A stretch of 64,000 nucleotides of DNA from an uncultured Eggerthellaceae bacterium (GTDB taxonomy: Bacteria; Actinomycetota; Coriobacteriia; Coriobacteriales; Eggerthellaceae), in contig CAJUQK010000004.1 in assembly GCA_910588205.1 (NCBI GenBank), forward strand, positions 31,615 through 95,614. The letters are read 5' to 3'. The first letter of the stretch is position 1, and every line of letters starts with the position of its first letter. Of this stretch, positions 40,836-51,414 are shown piece by piece. The translations under genes and the position numbers were made by a program. The notes below the pieces were generated by a model. It had not been told where the DNA came from, made no database searches, and saw only the letters and a program-made list of their open reading frames with translations.

Positions 40836-41242
40836 GGGCCGAACATGTTCGGCCCCTACGGCAACCTGGTGTGCATCTACAACGGAACATGCATCGTGTG
40901 AATATGCGTTGCGCAAAGATCATGCGCAACATGTTCATTGCGGCAATTGCCGGGTAATCTGACGTACGGGATTCATCCGGGTGCAACGGGGGGGCTGATC
41001 CAGATCAGCCCCTACGAACATCCTGACATGTTTGGTTCATCCGATAGAAAGCTGAAATGCCACGTAGGGGCCGACCTCGGCCGGCCCATTAAGGTTGGCG
41101 GCAGATCTGGCCCGTGAGCAAGGTGGACACGTGTGCCGCACATACATTCCGCGCGAAGCGCGGCATTGGGCGGATCACGATCCGCCCCTACAAACAACCT
41201 GACACATCATTCATAGGGGCCGATCATGATCGGCCCCTACGG
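40836..41242. repeat. Palindromic repeat cluster B2
   Basis: Palindromes lie at 40836-40860 (CCGAAC arms), within 40906-41016 (third copy of the 111-bp composite), 41062-41087 (CCGACC, imperfect), 41168-41191 (CGGATC) and 41212-41242 (CCGATCATGATCGG). Positions 41090-41165 repeat the TTAAGGTTGGCGGC segment of cluster B1. The last palindrome ends five bases before the stop of the giant surface-protein gene and may act as its terminator. Confidence 0.85.
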
Positions 41243-41246
41243 AAAA

Positions 41247-44200
41247 CTATGCCTGGTGTTGCTTCCGCCGGGAGCGACGGCTGGAGATGGCCGCGCCCGT
41301 GAAGCCTATCACCGCTATCAGCACCAAACCACCCACTAGCGGAGCTGTCAGGTCGCCCGTCTGAGCAAGGGCCTTCAAAGTACGTAGCATCCGATCTACC
41401 ACGTCGTTTCCACCCTTAGGAGACTCGACCGAGAATCCCACGCGGATACTCATGGGACCAGTGACATTGGTGACCGTATAACTCGTGGAGCTATAGGGTA
41501 TCACGCGCCCGTCAATCTCAAGGAGCACCACCTGATATCCCTCGTCAGGGAAGAAATTGAACGTGCAGCTACCGCCATGAGGAACGTCCACCTCGGTGGG
41601 ATCAACGTATCCGTGAGGATTCCCACTGCTGTCAGCAATGGCAGAGGCAGTCACCCTATGGGTTTGCACGGGCGGTTCAGCTTGCTTGGTCCAGGTTGCC
41701 CGTATGTCCGTGCTGGACATGATGGGTGCCGTGTAACTGTACGCGTAGTTGAAGTGCGCAGTGGGCTTGGCTTCGTTGGTAGAAGCCTTTGGCGCTGCTC
41801 CGTAGAACGTGCCATTCTCTGCCCGCTCAGCCTGGACAAGAGGCTGGACGGCCTGCTCTTGCACCTCGCTCGCTGCGGCAGTAGCTCCCTGCACGCCCGC
41901 GCCAGCCGTGAAATTCTGCACCCGATAGCTCAAGCCTTCTTCAGCCATCTTGTTGTGTAGGCTCTGACGCGCAGCTTCGGTCTGAGCCAAACTGCCCGTC
42001 ACATTGTCTTCATTACCAGCAGCTGCCACCGTCAGGCTCTCTACGTCGAATTGCACGTAGGGGGCTACCACTACCGGCAGCGGCTTGCCCTTCGCCCAAA
42101 CGAGAGAGCCGCCAAGCTGGGTGTTCGGCATGACGTAGCCGCCCTCATTGTTCCACTTCAAGGTAACCTCAACGGCCTCCACGAAGACCAGCACCACGTT
42201 GTGATCACGGTCCATGTTGAAGATGTTGTACACACCCTCATCATTGGCCAGGCCAGCTGCCTCCAGGGGATGCTTGCGCACCACGCCGTCATCATCGGCG
42301 TATTCGTCATAGCTGGCCTCTTGATCCAGCATCCAGCCCTCATCAGGCTTGTAGCCAATCTGGGCCGTCTGACCTTCCTTGACCACATGCACGCTGGTCA
42401 CCGTACCTTGCCCGCTGCCAACGGTACCGGTAGCGGTGTACGTCTTGACCTCAGGAGGCACTTCACCTTCATCGGCCTCTCGGTAGGTCACGTCGAACTT
42501 GCCGTTAGCGGTCAGCTGGACGCTGGCTGTATTGGTACCCGGCTCCACATGAACCGGTTGGCCGTTGTAGTACACCGTATCCACGATGAGGGGACGGCCA
42601 TTCGGGCCCTTCAGGCTGGAATCCGGCTCGAAGGTGAAGGTGGTGGGGGTACCGTTGCCCGTTAGATCACGGTCGAAGTTGGCCAGTTTGCCATCCGGAC
42701 CCAACAGCATGCCCGTGACAGGATCGATGGTATACGGCTCTACCTTGATCTTGTCTTTGATGTCCACCATAGCACCGCCGGGGCCTGCGGGGCCGGTCAC
42801 GCTCCCCATGCCTAAGTGCACGAAGGAGGCCTCTCCCTGACGCTTGAAGGACACATTGATGTCCATGGATAGAGGCTCCCGGCCGGAACCTGGGTTATCT
42901 GGATCATACCCAGAACCATCGCCGAACGTGACCATCAGGTTGCCCAGGGATGCATTCCCCTTATACAGATGGGTAATGTCCTCGGTCACGGGGTTGCCCG
43001 TCTCGTAGGTATAGGTGCGCGTGATGCTCTCCAGGTAGTAGCCACCGAAGGTGGTCACACGGATGTTCTGGGAAGCGCCCCAGGCCATGATGCCCTTGCC
43101 GAAGGGTTCAGCCATACCACCGGTGCCTGCATCGATGTTCACTTCATAGACCGTGGTGGTGATGAAATCGAAGGGAACGTCATTCTTATCGATGTCCCGC
43201 ATCTCCACATCGATGTTGATCTCACCGGTATCCGGGTCCATCAGCTGTTCCAACAACTCCGGAGGAAGCGTGATCTCATACATCTCGTAGTATTTCCCAT
43301 CGGGAGATGTTGTTACCGGGCCATTTTCACCATAGTCTATGGAATCAGGTATGGCCGCTGCTGTAGTTAAGCCGGCCCCGCCCCGATACATTGCAGGAGC
43401 TGCTACAGCGCCGCCAGCATAGAGCCCCGCTGCGGCAGCCGCACGCTCTTCTCCGGCCACGCCGCTTGTCTGACCATCCCGCCCAAGGTTCGACCAATTC
43501 AGCTGATCGCTGGGAATCTTCTCAGAGCCCGCACCGGTCACGCCGCGGAACGCGATGTAGTGCTTCTTGCCGTCTTTAGTCACATACACGGCATAGATGG
43601 TCTTACCCTCGTCTGGCTTCACGTAGAACGTGACCGGCGTACCCGCAGGCACCGTTTGGGTAGCAGGCCACACTTGGGCACCACCTGCTCCAGACACAGA
43701 GCCATTCACCGTGGCGGATACCTTGGTGGTGACCGTCACATCTGTGGGTTCGCCCTCCACCTTCTTGTAATAGACCTCTACGTTGGTGGCATCCTCATTG
43801 CGGTCAGCCAGCACCGAATAGCTCCGAAGGTTGGCATCTATATAGTTCGCCTTGCCATTCACCACGATGAAGTTGACTTCATAACCCGCATCCGGGAACA
43901 AGTTGATGATCTGTATGGACCCAGCGGGCACCTTGGCCGCCGGCGTACCGGAGGGGCTCACCGTACCACCGCCACTGGGAGCCACAGTGATGTTCATATC
44001 CTTCACCACCGGCTTGATGGGAGATTCGCCCAGCTCGAAATAGCCGGTCACCACCGTATCAGCCGTAATGCCATTCACCTGGTAGGACAACGTCTCTTGG
44101 TTGTAGAACACCTCTTCGCCCGTGCCTACCTTCACGCCCACCTTGACCAGCTTCGAGTCAGCGTTGGGCAGGAAGTACACGATACCGTTACCTCCCGCAA

Positions 44201-47200
44201 GGATCTTCTGCTCCGCTACGGATACCGAACCGCCAGCACCGCCCGTACCCGAAGTGCGGGCCTGCAACAGATAGCTGATGCCCTGATCAGGACCAGGAGT
44301 CTGACTGAAAGCCGCTTCAATGGTGCCATCATCTTTCCCGGCCGGGAAGGTGTAGGAGCGCTTCTCTCCCAAACTTCCCAGTTCATCGTTGCCATTCACC
44401 GTCAACCCGGAGAGCTCATAACCCTCATTTGGGATCATGGAGAACATGATGGATGCCGTTACAGACACCTTCACCGTCCCGCTGGGAGTGATGGTGCCAC
44501 GACCCGTCTTCGTAGCCACGATGGTGCGATACTCAGCCGGCTTCAGCGTACCGTCTTGGATATCCTGCTCTTCTTGGGCGGTCTGCTTCCGGAACGCCAC
44601 CTCAACGGAGCACTCGTAATTCACATCCGTAGCGGACAGCGTGAAGTAGCCATTGGTCCAGACAGCCTTGGCTTGGTCCCCCGTAAGGTTACGCACGGGC
44701 CCTGAGGCCGGGGTGATCTTCACATAGTCCACCGCGTAGCCCTCATCCGGGATGACGGACACATTCATGGAACCATCCACGGGCAGCGCCTCTATCACGT
44801 TCGGCCCTTGAGCCAACGATGTGCTGCCATTCGGACCAACGGTCATCTTGATAGTGGAGTACTCCACCGGCTCTTCGCCCGTGGTGTCCTTCTTGGAGAA
44901 GACGGCATTCAAGCCGATGTCTTCCTGGACGTTCTTCAGCGTGAGCTTGCCGTTGGCCCACTCCACCTTGGCATTGGACAGGTTGCCGGTGTCTTTACCG
45001 CCGCCTGCAGCGTCAGGGAAGATGCTCTCGGGGGTGCCCGTCTCTCCGTAGGTGAGCTGGATGTCATCCAGCTTGTAACCGAACATGGCTGCTACGGTGA
45101 AGCTGGCATTGGTGCCCTTTCGCACCAGCTTTGCCCCTGTAGGTGTAACGGTACCGCCTCCTGCAGTGGCTGCATTCACCGTGGCGAACTCCGCCCCCGT
45201 CTCATCCTCAGAGCAGAACACGCCCTGGATAGTGTGGTCGGCCTTCACGTTGGAGAAGCAGTACTGCCCTGCAGCGTTCAAAGCGCTTGGTGGCAAATCT
45301 TCGCCGTCTACCACCAAGTAGCTCAGTTTGTAGCCTTTATCAGGCGCAAAGTAGAACGCAGCCATTTCCCCCTCAGCCACCTGTACCTCTCCCGCAGGGG
45401 ACACGGCACCGTTGGGTGAGGTGTCAGCTTTGATGGTATAGAAAGAGGGGTAGGTAAGAGTCTCGCCATTGGCCAGGGGTTCGAACTCGACGATGATGTT
45501 CGTATCCTCTTTGACATCCGCAAGGAAATAGGAGAACTTATGGCCTTCCTTGACAGTGCCCGAGGGGTTACTGTCGCTGGTCAGCACGATCTGGCGCACC
45601 TTATAGCCCTCATCAGGGATGATGGAGAAATAAGCTGAGCCGCCCGCAGGCACGGAAACCATGCCCACCGGAGAAGTGGTGCCATGGGCCCCCGGGTTGA
45701 TGAATACGTTATAGAAATCCTTAGGCGGACCCGGAGCCTCATCCTTTTCGAAGGTAGCCTCTATCACGTGTCCTAACGGATCTGAGGTCACCGTGAAGCT
45801 GTAGGTGCCATCCTTCACATCAGCCGTGACGTCCTGGGCGGCACCCGTTCCCACGGTGTTCGTGAGGGTCTTCAGCTTGTAGCCAGCATTGGGCATGATG
45901 GTGACCTGAGTCGTGCTACCAGCAGCAGCCTGGTAATCAGTTTCGCCGAAGCTACCTCCCGTGCCCGCCACCAGCTTGATGGGAATAAAGGTGGCAGCCG
46001 GGGTGCCTGGCTTGAACTCGGCCTCTATCACCACGTCTTCCTTGATGTTCTTGATGGTAATCGTCTGGTTGGTAGCGTCTATCACCACATCGGTACCCGT
46101 GCCGAAGGCCCATACCTCCGTGCGCTCTCCGCCACCGCGAGTGATGTATACCTTGTCCGGCACGTAGGTATCAGTGCCGTCCGTATCCCCCACCAATGTG
46201 AACGTCTTCTCAGCACCATCTACAACGGTGGAGCGCCCCGAGGGCTGGATGGAGCCGTTCTCAGCCTCCATGGCCGTTACCGTGTGATACACCACAGCCT
46301 GGCCGATGGGCTGGAACCACACCACATACTGCAGGTCTGATTCAACCGGACCAACGGTCAACGTTCCGCTCGTAAGTTCAGAGGTCACCTCATTGGCTGC
46401 CGTGCAATCATCCTTGCCGGAGCCCTTGTATACGTGAGTCTCATAGCCCGGGGCAGGCTGGAACGTGATACCCAGGCTCATGCCCGGCAGCACCTTCGCC
46501 GCACTGGAGCCCGTGCCAATGGAGTAGAAGCCGTTCACCTGGTTGTTGTCTCCCGGCACATGGGTGACCGAAACGGTGTAGGGCTTGATGGGCGGCAGGG
46601 CATTCGGGTCTTCCACGAAGGTGACCTCAAGGCGCGTGTCCTGATTGACGGCCGGGAAGGTGTAGTAGTAGCTGACCACCGTCTGGCCGTCTTGGGTGAT
46701 CTCCATCTTCTCGGCGCTGACCACCTTGTTGTTCACCTTCACCGTGCTGAGCGTATTGCCCGGCTCCGGGATGAAGCTGAACGTTTGAGAGGTGCCCGTA
46801 GCCACGCGGACCACGTTATCTGTTGAGCCGAAGGGAGACCCGGAAGGAGACACGGTGCCGTTGCCCGTGACCTCCAAGGTGATGGATTTCATATCCACCG
46901 TTTCCGTGGATGGCGTCTCCGGGCTCGCGCTCACTGAAAGATACATATCCTGGGTGATGCTCTCCTTCGGGATGGTCAGGTGATACACCCCGGGTTCTAC
47001 CTCTGTAGCTTTCACCTCAACATCATTCAGCAGGATGGTGCCCAGCTTATACCCAGCAGCCACCTGGATGGTGAAATCAGCTGCCACGTTGGCGTGGTTG
47101 GTGCCCGCTTCCTTATAGAAGACAGACCCTTCCACAGCGGGGGTCACCGTCACACCAGCGCCAATGGCTACATTCTTGAGCCCCAACCGAATCAGGTTGT

Positions 47201-50200
47201 CCTCATCCGTGGAGGGCTGGCTGTCATCTTTACCCTCAGCGAATTCGACCTTGATAACCATATCCGCTTGCACGTCCCACAGGGTGTACACGCCATTCGT
47301 CAGGCCACCGACCATGTTCTGGAGGTCACCCTCAGTGCCGTCTTCATTCTTCTTACCCTGCCAGATCTTACTCACATGGTAACCATCATCCGGGATCAAG
47401 GTGATGGCCTGCACAGAACCGCGTGCCACGGTGATCAGCCCGGAAGGGCTCACCGTACCGTTGGGGCCACCACTGATATCCACCGTGTAGGTGGGCTTCT
47501 CATCCCCGGATATATCCGTCGGCGAGAACGTGCCCACCAAGTTGATATCTGTCTTATCGCCCGTAGGCTCCAGGGTATAAGTAAGCAAGTCCTTGTCGTA
47601 GGATGGGTCGGTCTTGATATCTATCTGATTGCCGTCCACGCGGATGGTAGACAGCTCATAGCCCGTGGAGGGAATGAAGGAGAACTTCTGGGTCTGCCCT
47701 TCGTAGACCAGCACCGGCTCCTGAGGGGAGACAGAGCCGCCGATTCCCGAAGAGGGATGGATGGTGTAACGCTTCTTCCCCGCCAGAGGCGAATCGCCGT
47801 CAATGAAGGTGACGATCACATCATGGGATTGCACCACATTCTGAAGGGTCAACTTGCCAGCATTCTGATCTACCGCCGTAGTCACATCAGTGCCATCCAC
47901 CGTGACCGTGCCGATGGTCTTGCCATCATCCGGGAAGAAGAACAGATCAACATCTTGGCCCGTGAGCACCTTCTGGCTGGGAGTGATGCTACCGCCGCCC
48001 GGGTCTGCCACGTGAGTGTTGATGTTCACATAGGAGGGCGCCGGGGGCGTGACCGGGTCGAAGTCTATGGTCAGCGTGCCCGTGGCCTTATCCACGTACC
48101 AAGCGTTGCCATAGGACGGGTCCCGATGATCCGCCCGCACCAGATTGATGGTGTAGTAGGCACCGTTATCATGGCTGTTGAGGTAGGTTTGCTTGGGCAC
48201 TTCGGCGCCATCATAGGTGATAGCCCCCACGGTGTAATTCGCCGGGGGCGTGATGGTAATGGTCTTCAGAACGCCCAGTTCCAATTTCACGGGGCCAGAG
48301 GGATCAACGGCGTTCGGCGCCTCTGCCGCCTTCAGGTTGGTCACCGTGACAGTAGCGCTGGACATGGTGAACGTCACTACGATCTTCATGTTCTGCAGCA
48401 CGTTGTTCACCGGGAGGTTGTAGACCTCTTGGTTCGTCTGGTCTTGCACGCTGGTGAGTGCTGTGCCCGGCGTGATGGGGTTGCCGTTGTCATCAAGGTT
48501 GTAGGCCATCACCTTGGACACCATGTACTGCTCATCCGGCTTCAGGGTAAGGGTGGTAGAGCCACCGAAGTTCACTTCCCGGCTGCCAGAGGTGCCGAAG
48601 GAACCATCATCAAGCGCAATGGTGCCGTGGCCGTTCTCGCCGCCGTCCACTTCGAAATCAACCCGACGCATCTCAGCAGTGGGCGGCAAGCCCGCCTCGT
48701 ATTCCGCCACCAAGTCCATATTCTGATCCAGCACGCTGATGTAGTAGCTAGAGCCATTCACGCTATAGGGGACGCCATTGATGGTGAAGCTCTTCAGACG
48801 GTGCCCGGGCCCCGGGTTGAAGGTGACGTTCACCCCAGCCGAAGACGGCATCAAGATGAGCTCTTCGCCCGTATCCGGCCGCGTCTGACCCATGGCCACT
48901 TCCACCGGATTCAAGTTAGGCGCAGCAGAGGCGAAGGTCATGGCACCCGGATTGCCTACGCCCTGCAGGGTACCCGTAACGGAATACTTCTCTTCTAGGC
49001 CCGTGGGCTTTTCGAACTGAGCCTCAACGGTCCAGTTCTCTCCCCGGTTGATGGTATACAGCTCAGGACTGAAGGTGAAGGTGTTGCCCACCAAACTGCC
49101 CTCGGCCGTGGCTACCGTCGTGCCATTGCGCGTGAGAGCCACACCCTTGATCCGGTACCCATCCAAGGGATATAGGATGAATGAGGGCCAGGCCGGGTCC
49201 CCTTCGGCCACCTCTGTACTGGGCACGGGGTAGCTGTTGGAGCCCGCAGGGGAGATGGTGCCCCCCTCACCGGCTGATGATTGCACATTGAATGTACCGG
49301 CTTCTACCTTATAGCCCACGGCGAAGGTGCCCAAGGCAGTGGAGCCGCCCGTGATGCCCAGCTGGGCCACCAGCACCGGGTTGCCCTCTGAGTCAGCTAC
49401 ATCGTTGCCGTTAGCATCCTTCTGGCGCACTACATTGGCTACGCGTTCTTTCACTTCCCCCGTAGCCGGGTCATAGTGGAAGACGGAGACGGTGTCGCCC
49501 TCTTTGAGATCTGCGAAGTTCTCGTTGGTCAAGGGCAAGTTCACCTTGAGCTCTCCGATGTAGGCATCCTTATCAGCAGGCTTGTCTTCCAGGTCAGTCA
49601 GCACCAGCTTCAGGGGATCCGTGATAGCCTGGGACGGAGCGGCCGCCTGGGTCAGCTTGTTGTAGACAGGATCCGTGTTGGCCACCGTGTCTGAAGAGAG
49701 CGAAGGCATGATGGGCGCCGGTAGACCCTGGGTGAACAGGGAACCCCGCACGCTGGGGGGCAGGCTACCGTTGCCCTCTACATACAAAGACATCAGCTTG
49801 TAGCCCTCATAGATGGTCACCAGCATCTGCGCCCGGGCTTCCATACGCGTGGGGTTGTCGGTGGCAATGTAGAGGGTGTAGCGGTAGGTCTTGTCCTGCT
49901 CTAGGCCGTCGGCTGTCGTGATGGAATGGGTGAAGGTGGCGTTGGTGGTCACCGTGCCTTTGACGAAATCCCCTACGCGGTTGCCCTCTTCGTCTATGGT
50001 GCCGAAGGTGCCGCCCGCATTCGGATCATTGCTGGGGCCTGCGAACGTGGCAGTAGTGGTATGTGGCTTCTCTACTTCATTGCCATCCTCATCGTAGTCA
50101 ACCTCCACCACCGTCCACAGGTATTCATAGGTACCCTCTGTCCCAGCGAAGGTAGCGGTGAGTGGGCCAGCATTCTGGCCGGTAGCCCCTGAAGCCGTGA

Positions 50201-50486
50201 GGTCAATGGCCTGCTGAGGGCTAGTGAAGTTGCGGCTTTCAGTCACATCCTTGAACGTGAAGTTCTCATCACGCAGAAAGAACGAAACGTCAGAGGTGGC
50301 CGTGGCTGTCTTCTGCCCGTCTATCTCTGCTCCAGGTTGGAAGGTCTGCAGGCCTGAGGCGCTGCTCCCATCCGTATAGTTCGAGTTCGCACCGAAAGCC
50401 GTGGCCGGCACCATGGAGGTGCACAGGCACACGGCAGTGATCAGCGCTATGAGCTTATGAAGAGCCGTCTTCATCGCAGACACCAT
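41247..50486 (-). CDS. Giant sortase-anchored surface protein with about 22 InlB-B-like repeats (3079 aa)
   Basis: The N-terminus has a signal peptide (two lysines, ALITAVCLCTSMV, cut near ATAFGA). The first 400 residues are a distinct region with an Ig-like appearance. From about residue 400 to 3030 come roughly 22 modules of 80-110 residues, with the pattern GxGTVSPSG - VxxGxxxxFxxxPDxGYxLxxVxVNG - YTFxxVxxDxxIxVxF, as in divergent InlB B-repeat (Flg_new_2-like) domains. The C-terminus has LAQTGD, a hydrophobic helix (LVGGLVLIAVIGF) and RRSRRK, a sortase signal with Ala in place of Pro. The likely role is adhesion or a stalk holding a tip. Start: ATG at 50486, or the GTG/ATG codons just after it. 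No sortase gene lies in the window. Confidence 0.9.
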   Translation of the reverse strand: MVSAMKTALHKLIALITAVCLCTSMVPATAFGANSNYTDGSSASGLQTFQPGAEIDGQKTATATSDVSFFLRDENFTFKDVTESRNFTSPQQAIDLTASGATGQNAGPLTATFAGTEGTYEYLWTVVEVDYDEDGNEVEKPHTTTATFAGPSNDPNAGGTFGTIDEEGNRVGDFVKGTVTTNATFTHSITTADGLEQDKTYRYTLYIATDNPTRMEARAQMLVTIYEGYKLMSLYVEGNGSLPPSVRGSLFTQGLPAPIMPSLSSDTVANTDPVYNKLTQAAAPSQAITDPLKLVLTDLEDKPADKDAYIGELKVNLPLTNENFADLKEGDTVSVFHYDPATGEVKERVANVVRQKDANGNDVADSEGNPVLVAQLGITGGSTALGTFAVGYKVEAGTFNVQSSAGEGGTISPAGSNSYPVPSTEVAEGDPAWPSFILYPLDGYRIKGVALTRNGTTVATAEGSLVGNTFTFSPELYTINRGENWTVEAQFEKPTGLEEKYSVTGTLQGVGNPGAMTFASAAPNLNPVEVAMGQTRPDTGEELILMPSSAGVNVTFNPGPGHRLKSFTINGVPYSVNGSSYYISVLDQNMDLVAEYEAGLPPTAEMRRVDFEVDGGENGHGTIALDDGSFGTSGSREVNFGGSTTLTLKPDEQYMVSKVMAYNLDDNGNPITPGTALTSVQDQTNQEVYNLPVNNVLQNMKIVVTFTMSSATVTVTNLKAAEAPNAVDPSGPVKLELGVLKTITITPPANYTVGAITYDGAEVPKQTYLNSHDNGAYYTINLVRADHRDPSYGNAWYVDKATGTLTIDFDPVTPPAPSYVNINTHVADPGGGSITPSQKVLTGQDVDLFFFPDDGKTIGTVTVDGTDVTTAVDQNAGKLTLQNVVQSHDVIVTFIDGDSPLAGKKRYTIHPSSGIGGSVSPQEPVLVYEGQTQKFSFIPSTGYELSTIRVDGNQIDIKTDPSYDKDLLTYTLEPTGDKTDINLVGTFSPTDISGDEKPTYTVDISGGPNGTVSPSGLITVARGSVQAITLIPDDGYHVSKIWQGKKNEDGTEGDLQNMVGGLTNGVYTLWDVQADMVIKVEFAEGKDDSQPSTDEDNLIRLGLKNVAIGAGVTVTPAVEGSVFYKEAGTNHANVAADFTIQVAAGYKLGTILLNDVEVKATEVEPGVYHLTIPKESITQDMYLSVSASPETPSTETVDMKSITLEVTGNGTVSPSGSPFGSTDNVVRVATGTSQTFSFIPEPGNTLSTVKVNNKVVSAEKMEITQDGQTVVSYYYTFPAVNQDTRLEVTFVEDPNALPPIKPYTVSVTHVPGDNNQVNGFYSIGTGSSAAKVLPGMSLGITFQPAPGYETHVYKGSGKDDCTAANEVTSELTSGTLTVGPVESDLQYVVWFQPIGQAVVYHTVTAMEAENGSIQPSGRSTVVDGAEKTFTLVGDTDGTDTYVPDKVYITRGGGERTEVWAFGTGTDVVIDATNQTITIKNIKEDVVIEAEFKPGTPAATFIPIKLVAGTGGSFGETDYQAAAGSTTQVTIMPNAGYKLKTLTNTVGTGAAQDVTADVKDGTYSFTVTSDPLGHVIEATFEKDEAPGPPKDFYNVFINPGAHGTTSPVGMVSVPAGGSAYFSIIPDEGYKVRQIVLTSDSNPSGTVKEGHKFSYFLADVKEDTNIIVEFEPLANGETLTYPSFYTIKADTSPNGAVSPAGEVQVAEGEMAAFYFAPDKGYKLSYLVVDGEDLPPSALNAAGQYCFSNVKADHTIQGVFCSEDETGAEFATVNAATAGGGTVTPTGAKLVRKGTNASFTVAAMFGYKLDDIQLTYGETGTPESIFPDAAGGGKDTGNLSNAKVEWANGKLTLKNVQEDIGLNAVFSKKDTTGEEPVEYSTIKMTVGPNGSTSLAQGPNVIEALPVDGSMNVSVIPDEGYAVDYVKITPASGPVRNLTGDQAKAVWTNGYFTLSATDVNYECSVEVAFRKQTAQEEQDIQDGTLKPAEYRTIVATKTGRGTITPSGTVKVSVTASIMFSMIPNEGYELSGLTVNGNDELGSLGEKRSYTFPAGKDDGTIEAAFSQTPGPDQGISYLLQARTSGTGGAGGSVSVAEQKILAGGNGIVYFLPNADSKLVKVGVKVGTGEEVFYNQETLSYQVNGITADTVVTGYFELGESPIKPVVKDMNITVAPSGGGTVSPSGTPAAKVPAGSIQIINLFPDAGYEVNFIVVNGKANYIDANLRSYSVLADRNEDATNVEVYYKKVEGEPTDVTVTTKVSATVNGSVSGAGGAQVWPATQTVPAGTPVTFYVKPDEGKTIYAVYVTKDGKKHYIAFRGVTGAGSEKIPSDQLNWSNLGRDGQTSGVAGEERAAAAAGLYAGGAVAAPAMYRGGAGLTTAAAIPDSIDYGENGPVTTSPDGKYYEMYEITLPPELLEQLMDPDTGEINIDVEMRDIDKNDVPFDFITTTVYEVNIDAGTGGMAEPFGKGIMAWGASQNIRVTTFGGYYLESITRTYTYETGNPVTEDITHLYKGNASLGNLMVTFGDGSGYDPDNPGSGREPLSMDINVSFKRQGEASFVHLGMGSVTGPAGPGGAMVDIKDKIKVEPYTIDPVTGMLLGPDGKLANFDRDLTGNGTPTTFTFEPDSSLKGPNGRPLIVDTVYYNGQPVHVEPGTNTASVQLTANGKFDVTYREADEGEVPPEVKTYTATGTVGSGQGTVTSVHVVKEGQTAQIGYKPDEGWMLDQEASYDEYADDDGVVRKHPLEAAGLANDEGVYNIFNMDRDHNVVLVFVEAVEVTLKWNNEGGYVMPNTQLGGSLVWAKGKPLPVVVAPYVQFDVESLTVAAAGNEDNVTGSLAQTEAARQSLHNKMAEEGLSYRVQNFTAGAGVQGATAAASEVQEQAVQPLVQAERAENGTFYGAAPKASTNEAKPTAHFNYAYSYTAPIMSSTDIRATWTKQAEPPVQTHRVTASAIADSSGNPHGYVDPTEVDVPHGGSCTFNFFPDEGYQVVLLEIDGRVIPYSSTSYTVTNVTGPMSIRVGFSVESPKGGNDVVDRMLRTLKALAQTGDLTAPLVGGLVLIAVIGFTGAAISSRRSRRKQHQA

Positions 50487-50534
50487 TTCCTTCTGCTTCC
50501 CAGCATTGAAACCGTAAGGCAGAGAACTGGCTTC

Positions 50535-50577
50535 CGCGAAAGAGCCTTTCCTGAGGATGAACTACCTGTCTTTCGCG
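50535..50577. other. Inverted repeat in the leader of the giant gene
   Basis: CGCGAAAGA (50535-50543) and TCTTTCGCG (50569-50577) form 9-bp arms 25 bases apart, between the bitopic-protein stop and the giant gene start. It could form an mRNA stem that sets the ratio of the two products. Function is unproven. Confidence 0.4.
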
Positions 50578-50582
50578 TTCGC

Positions 50583-51131
50583 CTAGCTCTCAACGACGAT
50601 GGTGACGACGGCGCCTGCTTGACCCTCAACTTCCCGCGTCTCCATGTTCAAGGCATAGAAAGTTGCGGTGCATTCGTAGGTTCCTGCAGGAAGATCTTGA
50701 TTGAGCTTGCCATATTGGATGTGGTAGTTCGGCTCAATGGGTTCAGAGGAATAGATGACTTCCCCGTTGTCGTTCCGAGTGATGTCTACCTGCATCAAAT
50801 AGTGGTTGGCGGGAGAGTTCTCGATGCGTAGCTCCCCTTCGGAATTGCCATCCGGGAACCGGATGAGCGAAGCGATGGAGATATTCAGCATACCCTCTTC
50901 CACATAACGATTCAGCTCTTCCTGAATCTCTTCCTGAGTCTTGCCGTCAAGCTGGCCCAATGCGCCACCAGCGTCTTCATATTGCGTAGAACTCATGAAG
51001 AAGTACAGACCTACCAGGAGTGCCAAGATCAATGCAATGGATGCAATGACGATCCAAACAATGAAGCTCTTCTTGTGTCCGCCAGCAGTGCCCTCATCTT
51101 GAAACTCGTATTGAACGTTTTCGTTTGGCAT
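50583..51131 (-). CDS. Bitopic membrane protein of the surface locus (182 aa)
   Basis: A cytoplasmic tail of about 25 residues, one membrane helix (FIVWIVIASIALILALLVGL) and an extracytoplasmic domain of about 130 residues. That domain has NISIASLIRFPDG, ELRIENSPANHYLMQVDI and LPAGTYECTATFYALN, a single beta-sandwich by pattern. Similar proteins stand near pilin-like or WxL-like secreted proteins in Gram-positive bacteria. The start is an ATG at 51131 with GGAACGGG upstream; a TTG at 51143 is also in frame. It lies upstream of the giant gene (96-base gap) and downstream of the secreted 200-aa protein, and I infer one surface-assembly system. No enzyme motif is visible. Confidence 0.75.
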   Translation of the reverse strand: MPNENVQYEFQDEGTAGGHKKSFIVWIVIASIALILALLVGLYFFMSSTQYEDAGGALGQLDGKTQEEIQEELNRYVEEGMLNISIASLIRFPDGNSEGELRIENSPANHYLMQVDITRNDNGEVIYSSEPIEPNYHIQYGKLNQDLPAGTYECTATFYALNMETREVEGQAGAVVTIVVES

Positions 51132-51323
51132 TTCCCGTTCCAATCATTTAAGGCAAGCGCCACCTACAGATTATATGCGCGAAATATTCTAGCAACTTTT
51201 CGCGCAAACAGCTTGAGAACCTTCTTTTATGGATGAATGTTCGCCATCCATGAGCTTTCCGGATCTCAAACCTCTGTTTTGCTCACCTCAGCTTATCGTT
51301 TGCGGTAGGTCTGACCTCTTCAT

Positions 51324-51353
51324 AAAAGAAGGGCGGTCTTTCGGCCGCCCTTC
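51324..51353 (-). terminator. Intrinsic terminator after the secreted 200-aa gene
   Basis: On the minus strand, GAAGGGCGG pairs with CCGCCCTTC around an 8-base loop and is followed by TTTTAT. This is a textbook Rho-independent terminator 62 bases after the stop at 51415. Confidence 0.85.
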
Positions 51354-51414
51354 CTCCTCTGAGCCGAATCAGTGTAGATCCTGCACAGTGTGATGGTACG
51401 TCAGTCCAACAAGA

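Noticed and set aside
41577..50192. Many long plus-strand open frames inside the giant surface gene (for example 46980-48998)
   Set aside because: They are shadows of the 3079-codon minus-strand gene, caused by its biased codons. They lack ribosome sites and recognisable domains.
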